This document shows positions 52,558 to 61,650 of a stretch of 64,000 nt of DNA, one piece after another; positions within the stretch are counted from its first letter, which is position 1; the number at the start of each line of letters is the position of its first letter. Below the pieces are notes generated by a model. It made no database searches, was not told the origin of the DNA, and saw only the letters and a program-made list of their open reading frames with translations. Both the position numbers and the translations under genes were made by a program. This DNA comes from Acidobacteriota bacterium (GTDB lineage Bacteria; Acidobacteriota; Terriglobia; Terriglobales; Acidobacteriaceae). The stretch covers positions 62,001 through 126,000 of the forward strand of contig QIBA01000028.1 of NCBI GenBank assembly GCA_003225175.1. Reading direction: 5' to 3'.

Positions 52558-53379
52558 ATGTCTCCTCGTCATCAATCGTTTGAAATGGGATTGCCGCCTT
52601 TTCGCGGCGCAGTTCGACAGATCATTCTCTTCAGCACCGCGGTGTATATCGCTTTGTTGCTGATGCTCGCCTTTGCGCCTGGGCTCGGTCAGGCAGCGTT
52701 CGCGGTGGGCATACTTCAACCCGAGAAGGTCCTGCATGGATCGTTGTGGCAACTGGTCACATACCCATTCATGTATGCCGATCCCATTGCCTTCCTCTTA
52801 TCTCTCGTTGGCATTTATTTCATCGGCAGCCCAGTCGAGAGCCAGATTGGCTCGCAGCGGTTTTATGGACTCTTCTTCGGCAGCCTCATCGTAGCGGGTG
52901 CTGTCGGCGTTGCTTTATCGCGAACCGGAGTGATTGCGCAGGGAACAGCTGTGGGCTCCGGCGCCGCGGCGGACGCCATCCTGATGGTCTTTTATTTACT
53001 GAATCGGGGAGCCATGATCATGCTGTTCCCGATTCCGATTCAGGTCCCGATCAAGTGGGTAGTGGTCGGCATCGCGGCGATCGAAACGGCTTACTTGCTG
53101 CTCTTCCACTTCGCGCTGCAATTCTGCGTGGTTCTGCTGGGACTCGGCGCGGGATATTTGTGGTACACGCTGTTTTTGCGTCGCGGCGTTTCGATCAACC
53201 TTTCAGAGCGACTCTACGGACTCCGCAATTCCTATTACCGTTGGAAGCGTCGTCGTGCGGCCAAGAAGTTTCAGGTGTACATGCGCAAGCACGACCGCAA
53301 CGTCTATTTCGACGAGTACGGCAACTACAAGCCGCCAGATGATAAGCGGGACGATGAGCGGGGCGATTGGGTGAATTAA
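52558..53379 (+). CDS. rhomboid-like membrane protein
   Basis: The 273-aa protein has about six hydrophobic segments: ILQPEKVLHGSLWQLVTYPFMYADP and GSPVESQIGSQRFYGLF match rhomboid architecture. The Ser in AVGSGAAADA (Ser134) is in about the right place for the catalytic Ser, but the second His site is not the usual HxxG: LLFHFALQ follows. Proteolytic activity is therefore uncertain. The C-terminus is a basic, then acidic cytoplasmic tail. Start 52558, 4 bp after the M28 stop, so co-transcribed. Confidence 0.7.
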   Translation: MSPRHQSFEMGLPPFRGAVRQIILFSTAVYIALLLMLAFAPGLGQAAFAVGILQPEKVLHGSLWQLVTYPFMYADPIAFLLSLVGIYFIGSPVESQIGSQRFYGLFFGSLIVAGAVGVALSRTGVIAQGTAVGSGAAADAILMVFYLLNRGAMIMLFPIPIQVPIKWVVVGIAAIETAYLLLFHFALQFCVVLLGLGAGYLWYTLFLRRGVSINLSERLYGLRNSYYRWKRRRAAKKFQVYMRKHDRNVYFDEYGNYKPPDDKRDDERGDWVN

Positions 53380-53458
53380 TGTCAGCAATTAGCGATTAGC
53401 AAAACCACAAGACGACGCCATCAATGAATGAGAGTTACAGCGATGGCGCGTATCGATT

Positions 53459-53481
53459 TCGTGCCGCGTTTCGCGGCACGA
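53459..53481. terminator. bidirectional hairpin between convergent genes
   Basis: TCGTGCCGCG pairs perfectly with CGCGGCACGA over 10 bp around TTT. It stands between the rhomboid-like gene and the reverse-strand CRTAC1 gene. T runs are short on both sides (AGCTAGTT one way, AAATCG the other), so terminator function is likely, not certain. A heptamer pair AATTAGCGATTAGC is at about 53388. Confidence 0.6.
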
Positions 53482-53561
53482 GCTAGTTATCAGCAGCTTG
53501 GGCAACGATTACACTTCGGATTGATGATACGTGCAACCGGGGCTCCGTCGCGAGCGCCCTC

Positions 53562-56500
53562 CTATCTTCCCGGATAGACGTACCTATACTCGCTTACTCC
53601 ATTCCCAGATTGGTATCGAGTGTTGTATTCGAGCAGATATTCGAGTGAGCGTGCGTCCACCGGATACTTCGAGCTCGGGGGATTCGGGTAAATTCCCATT
53701 TTGTGAAACGGCAATGGATCGACTGTGAAGGCGTCTGCTGCGTAGAAATCCATGTCCTTCACGAAGCCATTCGCGTAAAACAGGTAATCGCGCTTCCATC
53801 CTTCCGGCACCTTCGGCAGCTTCGACGGATCGAAATCGAGCATGACCTCCTCGCCTGAACCGAAGACGACGAACTTGTCATCCGCGGCTTTGAGCAGAGG
53901 CAGCACCTCGCCGTAGCGGGTGTAGGAGCCGATATGACGCGCATACGGACCAGTTAGACTCACGTTCTCGTATGTGTAATTCAGGTCGCCGGGAAAGCGG
54001 CTCTCGTCGGCTCTCGGATAGCCATGAAAGTGCAATCGCGCTGCTGCGAGCGGAACCTCGATGGTTCGTACGCGCTGTTGCGGAGCGCTGTTTTCGACGA
54101 GGGCCTGGTCCCAGTAGATCTGAAGGTTCGTCACGATGCGAAGCTTTCGCGTGCCAGGCTTGACCTTGCCGGTGAGATCGACTGTGATCGTTCGCGGCAG
54201 TCCTGCGGGGAAGCCCATGTCCTCGATCACCCGCTTCCAGCTTCCATCCGCCTCTTGAGCTTCGACATATGGAGCGGTGACAGCGATGTTCGCCTGATAG
54301 GCGGCGTACATCGAGTTGGCAGTGAAGTACTCGGTAAAGCCATCGAGCAGCAGGTGAAGGGGCCGCGACGCGTCCCACTTGCCAAGATCGAGCACAAGGG
54401 AATGCGGCTCGGCGAAACCCGCGAAGTGCAGCAGCTTGAATCCGGTCACGTAACGATGATCGTGCGTGAGCAAGGCTGGGAGCACGTCATGGCCTGCATC
54501 ATCCCACGCGCCAGCCGGCGCATGGGGATGCTGCGCAGTGATGATCTTGAACTCGGGAAATGGCGGATTGGCAACGAAGCGTTCGTTGGGATAGATATCG
54601 GCACTCGCCGGATGATCGACGGCCACGAGCCGCGCTTGATCGAGATAGTTTACTTCTTCCATGGGCTCGGCGAACGTAAATCTCAAGCGGCCATTGTGCG
54701 TTTGCACGCGCGAGCCATCGATCTTGATGTACTCGTCCGGATCGGGAAGATCGCGTTGGTTTGGACCCACCCAGTGGCCGATCACAGCCGCGCCTATCAC
54801 ATCGGTGATGAATTCGTAGCGGCTGCCATTCCAGGCAAAGAGCACTGGACAGGAACTTCCGCGACGATCGATCTCGAGGATCTCGTGCCGCTCGTTTGCG
54901 GCAAGCTCGATCTCGTCCTGGTACACGCCGGTAGGCCAGAGCATACGAACTACATCGGCATGCGTCTCCTGGCCGAGCCCGGCAATGATTTCTGCGGGAC
55001 CTTGCGCCAGGTATCCACTGCTACCCGCGAGCTCCCACTTCTGTTGCGACTCGCCGGCGAAGACCTGCACTTTGGTCCCGAAGGCGCTTCGGTTGTCGTT
55101 GAGCCCTTTGAGTGCAAGTCTCAGCGAATGATTCTTATTGCCGCCGTCATTGCGCAGAGCTACGAGCGACCCATCCGCCTGCGTGATAAGCAGGTCAGAA
55201 TCGCCGTCGCCATCGATATCAGGGGCAACCAGCGCGCGCGGTGACTGCAGCTTGAGTTTATCGAGTCCCACTGCGGCGGTAACATCCTCAAAACCCTTTG
55301 GTCCTAAGTTACGCAACAGCCGAATCTCGAATCCGCGATCGCTCTCGCCGACAACTGCCAGATCGATCCATCCATCATTGTCGTAATCGACGGCGGCGAC
55401 TCCCCAGGCGCGCTGGAGGTTCAAATTGGGAAGCTGCGCAGCTTCGAACGACTTCCCATTCACGCTGCGCCACAGCGTTAACCCGGGGGCTGTGGGATGT
55501 GTGAAGGCGAAGTCCGTCCAGCCATCTTTATTGAAATCGAGCGCTACAACCCCGAGGCTCGATGAGGGCATAGGCTGAGTCCATGGCCGCTCTGCCTTGA
55601 AAGCTCCTTCTCGCGGGTTCAAGTAAACACTCGGCGAGGCTCTTGTCGAGGTCAGCACGAGATCAATCGCACGATCGCTGTTGACGTCGCTCGCCAGCAT
55701 TACTCCCGCACCATCTCCTTGAAGTTGCGTCTGGGTGGTCACGTCTGTGAAGGTGTTGTCCCCATTGTTGCGCAGCAGGAGGTTTCCGCCGTCGGAGCGA
55801 GTTACGTATAGGTCGAGATCGCCGTCGTGGTCGTAGTCCACAAACGTAGCGCTCAGGGGATGCCCGCTCACCTCAACATGAGTCGCGTTTGTATGATCGC
55901 TGAACTTTGCTCCGCCCTCATTATGAAAGAGCAAGACACGATCGCCGGTGGTGATCGCAACATCGGCTTTAGTGTCATTGTCATAGTCGCCGACAGCACA
56001 GCCGATTGCATTCCTCACGTCTTGCAGTCCAGACCCTTTCGTGGCGTTCTCAAAGCCTTTCTTTCGACGATTCAGATATAGGGCAAGTTGCCCTGCACTA
56101 TTGGGAAGCAGCACGTCAAGCAGCCCATCGCCATCGAGATCGAAGACACAAATTCCCGGGCCGGGCGATTCCACATTTGTTGGTTTTCCTTCAGCAGAGG
56201 CGGTCGGCAGTCCCGATTCAGGACCAAGAACTGCAAACTTAACGGGAATTGCCGCTGGCACCGGAGGCTCGCCGGGAATTATGCGCGCCAGGGAGAGAGG
56301 CCCTTGCTCTCCATAAATCTGGCTGATTGGCGAACCGAGCTTCTCGCGTGTGAGCTTCTGGAAGCGCTCGAAGTGCGGCTTGGCTTCATCTGCTTTGCCT
56401 TGTCTGCGCAACGAACCTGCCAGTCCAAACTCGGCCGAGACGTTCACTGGATTGAGTTCCACCGCGCGGCGAAATTCCTTCTCTGCTTCCGGGTATTTCT

Positions 56501-56942
56501 GCTGCTGCGAGTAAACGTCGCCCAGGAAGTAGTGAGCGTAGGTGTCGTCCGGAGCGAGTTGCGCAGCCCTAGTGAAGTCTGCGATCGCCTGCTCGGCCTG
56601 GCCATTATTGCGATGCAGCAGGCCAAGATTGTATGGAACCGCGGGATTCTTCGCATCGAGCTGGGCTGCGCGCTGTAGCGCCGCTTCTGCCTGTGGAACT
56701 CGGCCCAGATTGAGCAAAGCGATGCCGAGGTTGAGCTGCCCGCTGGTGTTGTCCTTGTCGGCTGCGACGACCTCCTGGAATTCCTTTAGCGCCTGATCAA
56801 GCTTCTGCTGATTCAGATAAGCGACGCCAAGGTTGTTGGCGCGCATGAGCTGCTGCCTGGCTGAGGGCTTCTGCGGTACTTCCGCAAACCATCCGCTCGA
56901 AGCGACGGCGCACAGGGCAAGGGCAGGAAGAAAACCGCGCAA
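53562..56942 (-). CDS. secreted TPR/FG-GAP/ASPIC-UnbV (CRTAC1) protein with long C-terminal extension
   Basis: A 1126-aa exported protein. Signal peptide; TPR repeats (about 30-200, LNLGIALLNLGRVPQAEAALQRA, YNLGLLHRNNGQAEQAI); FG-GAP/VCBS repeats of the DYDNDT, DYDHDGDLDL, DFNKDGWTD and DIDGDGDSD type (about 255-625), which bind calcium in a propeller; an ASPIC/UnbV domain (about 635-700, AFGTKVQVFAGESQQ, GLGQETHADVVRMLWPTG). About 430 further residues (DVIGAAVIGHWVGPNQRDLPD onward) belong to no domain I recognise. CRTAC1-like proteins may bind carbohydrates or act outside the cell. Single gene. Confidence 0.88.
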   Translation of the reverse strand: MRGFLPALALCAVASSGWFAEVPQKPSARQQLMRANNLGVAYLNQQKLDQALKEFQEVVAADKDNTSGQLNLGIALLNLGRVPQAEAALQRAAQLDAKNPAVPYNLGLLHRNNGQAEQAIADFTRAAQLAPDDTYAHYFLGDVYSQQQKYPEAEKEFRRAVELNPVNVSAEFGLAGSLRRQGKADEAKPHFERFQKLTREKLGSPISQIYGEQGPLSLARIIPGEPPVPAAIPVKFAVLGPESGLPTASAEGKPTNVESPGPGICVFDLDGDGLLDVLLPNSAGQLALYLNRRKKGFENATKGSGLQDVRNAIGCAVGDYDNDTKADVAITTGDRVLLFHNEGGAKFSDHTNATHVEVSGHPLSATFVDYDHDGDLDLYVTRSDGGNLLLRNNGDNTFTDVTTQTQLQGDGAGVMLASDVNSDRAIDLVLTSTRASPSVYLNPREGAFKAERPWTQPMPSSSLGVVALDFNKDGWTDFAFTHPTAPGLTLWRSVNGKSFEAAQLPNLNLQRAWGVAAVDYDNDGWIDLAVVGESDRGFEIRLLRNLGPKGFEDVTAAVGLDKLKLQSPRALVAPDIDGDGDSDLLITQADGSLVALRNDGGNKNHSLRLALKGLNDNRSAFGTKVQVFAGESQQKWELAGSSGYLAQGPAEIIAGLGQETHADVVRMLWPTGVYQDEIELAANERHEILEIDRRGSSCPVLFAWNGSRYEFITDVIGAAVIGHWVGPNQRDLPDPDEYIKIDGSRVQTHNGRLRFTFAEPMEEVNYLDQARLVAVDHPASADIYPNERFVANPPFPEFKIITAQHPHAPAGAWDDAGHDVLPALLTHDHRYVTGFKLLHFAGFAEPHSLVLDLGKWDASRPLHLLLDGFTEYFTANSMYAAYQANIAVTAPYVEAQEADGSWKRVIEDMGFPAGLPRTITVDLTGKVKPGTRKLRIVTNLQIYWDQALVENSAPQQRVRTIEVPLAAARLHFHGYPRADESRFPGDLNYTYENVSLTGPYARHIGSYTRYGEVLPLLKAADDKFVVFGSGEEVMLDFDPSKLPKVPEGWKRDYLFYANGFVKDMDFYAADAFTVDPLPFHKMGIYPNPPSSKYPVDARSLEYLLEYNTRYQSGNGVSEYRYVYPGR

Positions 56943-57079
56943 GAGGATGTCCCCGAAGTGGAGTTAATAATGCAAGGGAAGTATAGAAGAGGTGGGAATC
57001 GAGTGACCTCCACGACAGCAAGCGCAACAGCGGCGTTGCTGTGCACCTGAGTCACCGGATCACCCGATTATCCGATTTT

Positions 57080-58666
57080 TCACATCTCTCTCAGCGCGTC
57101 CCTCAACTTCTGCCGCAGAATCTTTCCTGAAGGATTTCTGGGAATCAACGGCACAAAACGCACTTCGCGGGGCTGCTTATAGCGCGTGAGGCGTTCGCCG
57201 ACGAAGCCGCAGAGTTCGTCTGCGATCTTGTTGCTTCCGGAATTGCCGTCACGAAGAACGACAAACGCGCATGGCACTTCGCCGGCGACAAGATCCTGGC
57301 GGCCAACGATGCCGCAATCGCGCACCATGGGATGCTCCAGCAGCACGGACTCCACTTCCGCCGGAGCGATAGCGAAGCCCTTGTACTTGATCATCTCCTT
57401 CACGCGATCGACGATGCGGTAGAAGCCGTCGGTATCGACGGTGGCCATGTCACCGGACCAGTACCAGCCATCACGAAGCACCACACTGGTCGCTTCAGGA
57501 GCGTTCCAGTAACCCATCATGAACTGCGGACCGCGCATTACGAGTTCGCCATGAAACGACTCGTGACTCATGTGCAGCCGGCATTCGGTTTGCGCAACGG
57601 CGTCTCCGATTGAGTCGGGACGATAAAGATCCTGCTCGATGTAGCCGAGGTGCGTAACCGGCGAAGCTTCGGTCATCCCGTATCCCTGCCGTAGACGTAT
57701 GCCCGTCTGTCGCGTGAACTTCCATGAGAGATCGGCCGCCAGCGGCGCGGCCCCTGACTTCGCGTAGCGCACACGATGGTCGTGCGGAAATGTTCCTCGG
57801 TCGGCCGCGTGGCAAAGCGTATTGATAATCGGCGGAACTAGAGGCAAAAACGTTGCGCGCTCCTCGCGTAGCAGCTGCAGGAACTTCGCCTCCTCAAAGC
57901 GAGGTATCAGCACCAGGGTGCCGCCTACTACGAGCAAAGGGTTCAGGACCACGTTTAATCCGTAGATGTGATACAGCGGCAGGCAGTTCAGCGCGATGTC
58001 GTCTTTGCTGTAGGTAGCTTCCTCTCCGGGCGCAAGCAACTGAAAAACATTTGTCACCAGATTCGAGTGCGAGAGCATTACACCCTTAGGGAAACCGGTG
58101 GTGCCGCTTGAAAATGGGAGGCCGGCGATCGTCGTGCTGGCATCGCTAGCGGGCCTTGCCGGCCTGACTGTCGTGGGCTGTAAGAGCGTTCCGAAATCCT
58201 CAGCTCCAGCCGCCTCCCCGCGGACGGTATAAATCTGCCTCACGCTTCCAATGTGGCGGAGACTGAGCTCTTTCACGTGAGCTGCGTCCGTAATCAGCGC
58301 AACGGCTCCGGAGGTTTCGAGTTGATAAGCCACCTCACGTTCGCGAAAGCTCGGATTTAGGAGTGTTGGGATACAGCCCGCCATCGTGGCAGCGTGGTAG
58401 GAGACGCAAAACTCCCAGGAGTTGAAGAGGAAGATGGCAATCACTTCTCCCGGCTTGAATCGGGCACTTAGCTGGGCGGCCAGCCGTTCCACCAAGCTTC
58501 CGTACTCCGCATAGCTAAGCGACCGCTGCGGAGTGGTCGAGTGGTCTATGATCGCAGTCTTCTCCCCGAACCTGTGGCAGGCCTCCAGGATGAGGTCGTG
58601 AACGAATAGCCCGCGGGGATCGCGATAGAGCTGTGTTCGCCGTGTAGGTTTGGGTTCAAATGCCAT
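57080..58666 (-). CDS. acyl-CoA/aryl-CoA ligase (ANL superfamily, 4-coumarate-CoA ligase-like)
   Basis: A 528-aa adenylating enzyme. PFSSGTTGFPKGVMLSHSN (P-loop), YGMTEASPV, YWSGDMATVDTDGFYRIVDRVKEMIKYKGFAIAPAEVESVL and NPSGKILRQKLRD give motifs A3, A5, A7-A10. It activates a carboxylic acid to an acyl-AMP and then CoA thioester; the chain type is not predictable. I start at ATG 58666; the longer frame to 58708 adds 14 residues. Adjacent, 8 bp after the longer frame, is a hydrolase gene on the same strand. Confidence 0.9.
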   Translation of the reverse strand: MAFEPKPTRRTQLYRDPRGLFVHDLILEACHRFGEKTAIIDHSTTPQRSLSYAEYGSLVERLAAQLSARFKPGEVIAIFLFNSWEFCVSYHAATMAGCIPTLLNPSFREREVAYQLETSGAVALITDAAHVKELSLRHIGSVRQIYTVRGEAAGAEDFGTLLQPTTVRPARPASDASTTIAGLPFSSGTTGFPKGVMLSHSNLVTNVFQLLAPGEEATYSKDDIALNCLPLYHIYGLNVVLNPLLVVGGTLVLIPRFEEAKFLQLLREERATFLPLVPPIINTLCHAADRGTFPHDHRVRYAKSGAAPLAADLSWKFTRQTGIRLRQGYGMTEASPVTHLGYIEQDLYRPDSIGDAVAQTECRLHMSHESFHGELVMRGPQFMMGYWNAPEATSVVLRDGWYWSGDMATVDTDGFYRIVDRVKEMIKYKGFAIAPAEVESVLLEHPMVRDCGIVGRQDLVAGEVPCAFVVLRDGNSGSNKIADELCGFVGERLTRYKQPREVRFVPLIPRNPSGKILRQKLRDALREM

Positions 58667-58716
58667 TCCGACCCGGCATTCTAGCCCGAAGCTCCCGGGC
58701 TTTCGCAACTAAAGCA

Positions 58717-59559
58717 TTACGTTCGAGTACCGTGGGCAGGCATTTGGCGATAGAAGAAGTCCACCAGATGCTGGAGCAGGGTTTGACCATTGACCTGCAG
58801 GTTCAAAGGCAGGCCGTGTCCCATGCCGTCAATGAGGAAGGTTTCGTGAGGCAGGCCGATCTGGCGTGCCCTTGCATCGATTTGCTCGGCGGCGCTTACG
58901 GTGATGGTTTCGTCCTCCTTGCCATGCATGATCACCAGCGCTGGCCCGCCCTTCTTGATCCAGCCTACCCTGCCCCCCATCGTCCCCCACATATCGGCTA
59001 CCGCCCGGAAGCGCGGGCTCTTTATCTCGGGATTGTAGGCAAGGAGCATCGAGGTCACAGCTCCCGCGGAGGAGCCCCCGATGAAGAGCCTTGAGGGATC
59101 GATGTCGTATCTGCCGGCGTTCGCGAGGATCCACTGCGTTGCACGATGGGCGTCTTCGACGGCGGCAAAGACGGTGCGGGCATACTGGTCTTGCGCCGAA
59201 CCCGGTGGATCGTCCGGTACTAGCCGGTAATTGATTGAAAAGCAAGCATATCCGCGTGCCGCGAACTCACGGCACAGGTTAGTCATCTCGGCCTTATCCC
59301 CAAACAGGAACCCACCACCGTGAATGGCAATCATCGCCGGACGCCTCCAAGCGGCTTCGGCGGTCTCCGGCAGGTAAACATCCAAGAGCAGGGGTTTCTT
59401 GGCCGGACCCGGCTCGCGAACGTCTCCCGCCCCGAACTGGACGTTCCGCACAACTTTCACCTTGAACTGGGGGTCCTTGAAGAGCGTGGCGGCATGAGCT
59501 GGCAAAACAGTCAGTACCAGCAATCCGCAAAAGACCTTAATTTTCTTAGTTACAAACAT
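58717..59559 (-). CDS. secreted alpha/beta hydrolase, esterase-lipase HGGG type
   Basis: The 280-aa protein has a signal peptide (VFCGLLVLTVLPAHA), the oxyanion motif HGGGFLFGD, the nucleophile in FIGGSSAGAV, Asp in GKEDETI and His in GMGHGLP: the hormone-sensitive lipase/BD-FAE-like set. It should cleave esters such as acylated sugars in the periplasm. ATG 59559 (MFVTKK) is used; ATG 59568 is alternative. Same strand as and 50 bp before the CoA ligase, which could use the released acid (inference). Confidence 0.85.
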   Translation of the reverse strand: MFVTKKIKVFCGLLVLTVLPAHAATLFKDPQFKVKVVRNVQFGAGDVREPGPAKKPLLLDVYLPETAEAAWRRPAMIAIHGGGFLFGDKAEMTNLCREFAARGYACFSINYRLVPDDPPGSAQDQYARTVFAAVEDAHRATQWILANAGRYDIDPSRLFIGGSSAGAVTSMLLAYNPEIKSPRFRAVADMWGTMGGRVGWIKKGGPALVIMHGKEDETITVSAAEQIDARARQIGLPHETFLIDGMGHGLPLNLQVNGQTLLQHLVDFFYRQMPAHGTRT

Positions 59560-59630
59560 GATTTCCACAATTATTATTCAACGCATCCTCCCTTTCGGCT
59601 ACTCACAACATCTGAAGTAACGGGATTGCA

Positions 59631-60308
59631 ATGTTCGGCTTATCTGGTATCAGTGCCTCCAGGGTGGAAGAAGCAAGCCCTTCCTTAAGATTCATTTACC
59701 TGCTTGAGATATTCACCGCCTGGGCGCTTATAGAAGCGACGATCTGGCATTACGGAAAGACTCAGTTCCGGCTCTTCTGGATTTCATTTGCGTTCATCGT
59801 TGCGAGCACGATCGCACATCGCCCCAAACTCAGCGAGATCGGCCTGAGTGTGCGCGGATTGCGTACCTCACTGTGGGTGATTCCCTCTGCAATCGCAGTA
59901 TCGAGCGCGGCAATGCTGCTGGCGTGGGCGGCAGGAACTCTGCATCCCTTGTTTGGAGCGGTAGCCCAGGCGAAGCACTCGAGCGGGTACGCGATCTGGG
60001 CTGTGCTGCAACAATTCATTCTGCAATCGTATTTCTACCTGCGTTTCGAGAAGCTGGTCTCTCCGCGCAGCGCGATTCTGCTGAGTGCGGGACTTTTCTG
60101 CCTCGCGCACATTCCCAATCCGGTACTGCTCGTGACCTGCCTGATCGCCGGCTGCATCGCCTGCGAGATATTTCGTCGCAATCGCAACATCTACGCACTC
60201 GGCGTAGCCCACGCGATCCTGGGACTCACCATTGCCATCACAGTGCCGGACGACATTCAGCGGCATATGCGCGTGGGAATTGGCTATTACCACTATCATA
60301 AAAGTTGA
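59631..60308 (+). CDS. CPBP-family membrane protein with degenerate protease motif
   Basis: The 225-aa protein has about six to seven hydrophobic segments and the CPBP layout: a first motif region QQFILQSYFYLRFE, then LFCLAHIPNPVL and later GVAHAILGLT, supplying two His-containing motifs. The usual EExxxR of CAAX-type proteases is replaced by QSxxxLR, so activity by the standard mechanism is doubtful. Divergent from the hydrolase gene and 37 bp before dinB, with which it may be co-transcribed. Confidence 0.75.
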   Translation: MFGLSGISASRVEEASPSLRFIYLLEIFTAWALIEATIWHYGKTQFRLFWISFAFIVASTIAHRPKLSEIGLSVRGLRTSLWVIPSAIAVSSAAMLLAWAAGTLHPLFGAVAQAKHSSGYAIWAVLQQFILQSYFYLRFEKLVSPRSAILLSAGLFCLAHIPNPVLLVTCLIAGCIACEIFRRNRNIYALGVAHAILGLTIAITVPDDIQRHMRVGIGYYHYHKS

Positions 60309-60345
60309 AACAGCTTTCTCTCCCTTCCTGTGATGAAATAGCTGC

Positions 60346-61578
60346 GTGGATTCCTCCCGCATTATCTTCCACGTCGACATGGACGCCTTCTTTGTCTCCG
60401 TGGAGGAGCTGCTCGATCCGTCGCTCAAGGGCAAGCCCGTCATCGTGGGTGGTGCCAAGGATCAGCGCGGAGTAGTCGCTGCTGCGTCCTATGCTGCGCG
60501 GAAATTCGGCGTGCACTCTGCAATGCCATTGCGCACCGCGGCCAAACTGTGTCCTGATGGCATTTACCTCGATGGGCACATGGAGCTCTATCGCGAGTAC
60601 TCAGACAAGGTTCGCAAAATCCTCTGCCGCTTTTCACCGAAAATAGAGATGGCGTCGGTCGATGAGGCCTATCTCGACATGACCGGCACTGCGCGTTTGC
60701 TCGGTCCGCCGCTTAAGGCAGCTCACGGCTTGCACAACGCGATTGGCACTGAGCTGAATCTGAATTGCTCCATCGGAATCGGCAGTGCTCGGGTTGTGGC
60801 CAAGATCGCCTCGGATCTGGCAAAGCCCAACGGCGTTCTCTTCGTTCATCCAGGTCACGAAATCCGGATGTTTGCCGGGCTTCCAGTGCGGAAGATGCCC
60901 GGCATCGGCAAAGTCACCGAAGCGCGCCTGCATGAGATGGGCATTCGCACTTTTGCGGAGCTCAACGCGCGTCAAGATCTCGAGCATGAGTTCGGGGTTG
61001 TCGGATCAGCGATGGCCGGCAAAGCTCGAGGCGAAGACGCCGGCGGCTGGTTCGACGAGGAGATCGGCGAAAACGCGCCGAAATCCATTAGCCATGAGCA
61101 TACCTTCGGCGACGATACCTCGGACGTCCAGGTGCTGGAGACCACGCTAGCACGATTAACGGAGATGGTTGCACGACGTCTGCGCGAGCAGAAATTTGAA
61201 GCGAGAACCATTCAGCTGAAACTGCGCTATTCGGACTTCCACACCATCACGCGAGCGCATTCCCTGCCGGAGCCAACCAGCAGCGATCACGCGATCCTCT
61301 CGAATATCCGTGTCCTCTTTCACAACAATTGGAGAAAGGGCGCTCGCGTGCGCTTGCTTGGAGTGCATGTATCCGGATTCGACTCCCCCGGCTCAACCGC
61401 CTCATTCGACTTCGACGGCGACGAGCGCTGGCGACAGGCGCTCTCTGCAGCCGATCGCCTGCGCGACAAGTACGGAGAGTCGGCGGTGCATATTGGCACC
61501 GCGTTAAAGGCCAATATTCGCGAAAGGACCCACGAGAATCCAGCTGGGCTGAGGGGCAAACCCAGCGATAAGCAATAA
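60346..61578 (+). CDS. dinB: DNA polymerase IV (Y family)
   Basis: A 410-aa error-prone lesion-bypass polymerase. Catalytic acids in HVDMDAFFVSVE and SVDEAYLDMTG; LNCSIGIGSARVVAKIASDLAKPNG and the HhH region MPGIGKVTEARLHEMG; little finger with KSISHEHTFGDDT. GTG 60346 is the start. The C-terminal tail ends in heptamer-repeat DNA (61566 on), so its last residues are repeat-derived. No LexA box was recognised upstream. Confidence 0.95.
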   Translation: MDSSRIIFHVDMDAFFVSVEELLDPSLKGKPVIVGGAKDQRGVVAAASYAARKFGVHSAMPLRTAAKLCPDGIYLDGHMELYREYSDKVRKILCRFSPKIEMASVDEAYLDMTGTARLLGPPLKAAHGLHNAIGTELNLNCSIGIGSARVVAKIASDLAKPNGVLFVHPGHEIRMFAGLPVRKMPGIGKVTEARLHEMGIRTFAELNARQDLEHEFGVVGSAMAGKARGEDAGGWFDEEIGENAPKSISHEHTFGDDTSDVQVLETTLARLTEMVARRLREQKFEARTIQLKLRYSDFHTITRAHSLPEPTSSDHAILSNIRVLFHNNWRKGARVRLLGVHVSGFDSPGSTASFDFDGDERWRQALSAADRLRDKYGESAVHIGTALKANIRERTHENPAGLRGKPSDKQ

Positions 61579-61650
61579 GCAATTAGCGATAAGCTAAGAC
61601 GATGTGCGATTTGGCTTCTGCTTATTGCCCTATCGCTTGTTGCCTTTTAT
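61566..61650. repeat. 7-bp repeat array between dinB and the ABC-F gene
   Basis: GATAAGC, AATAAGC, AATTAGC and GATAAGC stand in tandem at about 61567-61594, followed by GCTTCTGCTTATTGCCCTATCGC and TTGTTGCC running the other way to 61646. It matches the array at 50268-50346 in design. It overlaps the dinB stop and the ribosome-binding area of the next gene. Confidence 0.7.

Noticed and set aside
54024-55244. 406-residue frame antisense to the CRTAC1 gene
   Set aside because: It mirrors the codon bias of the real gene and has no recognisable motif.
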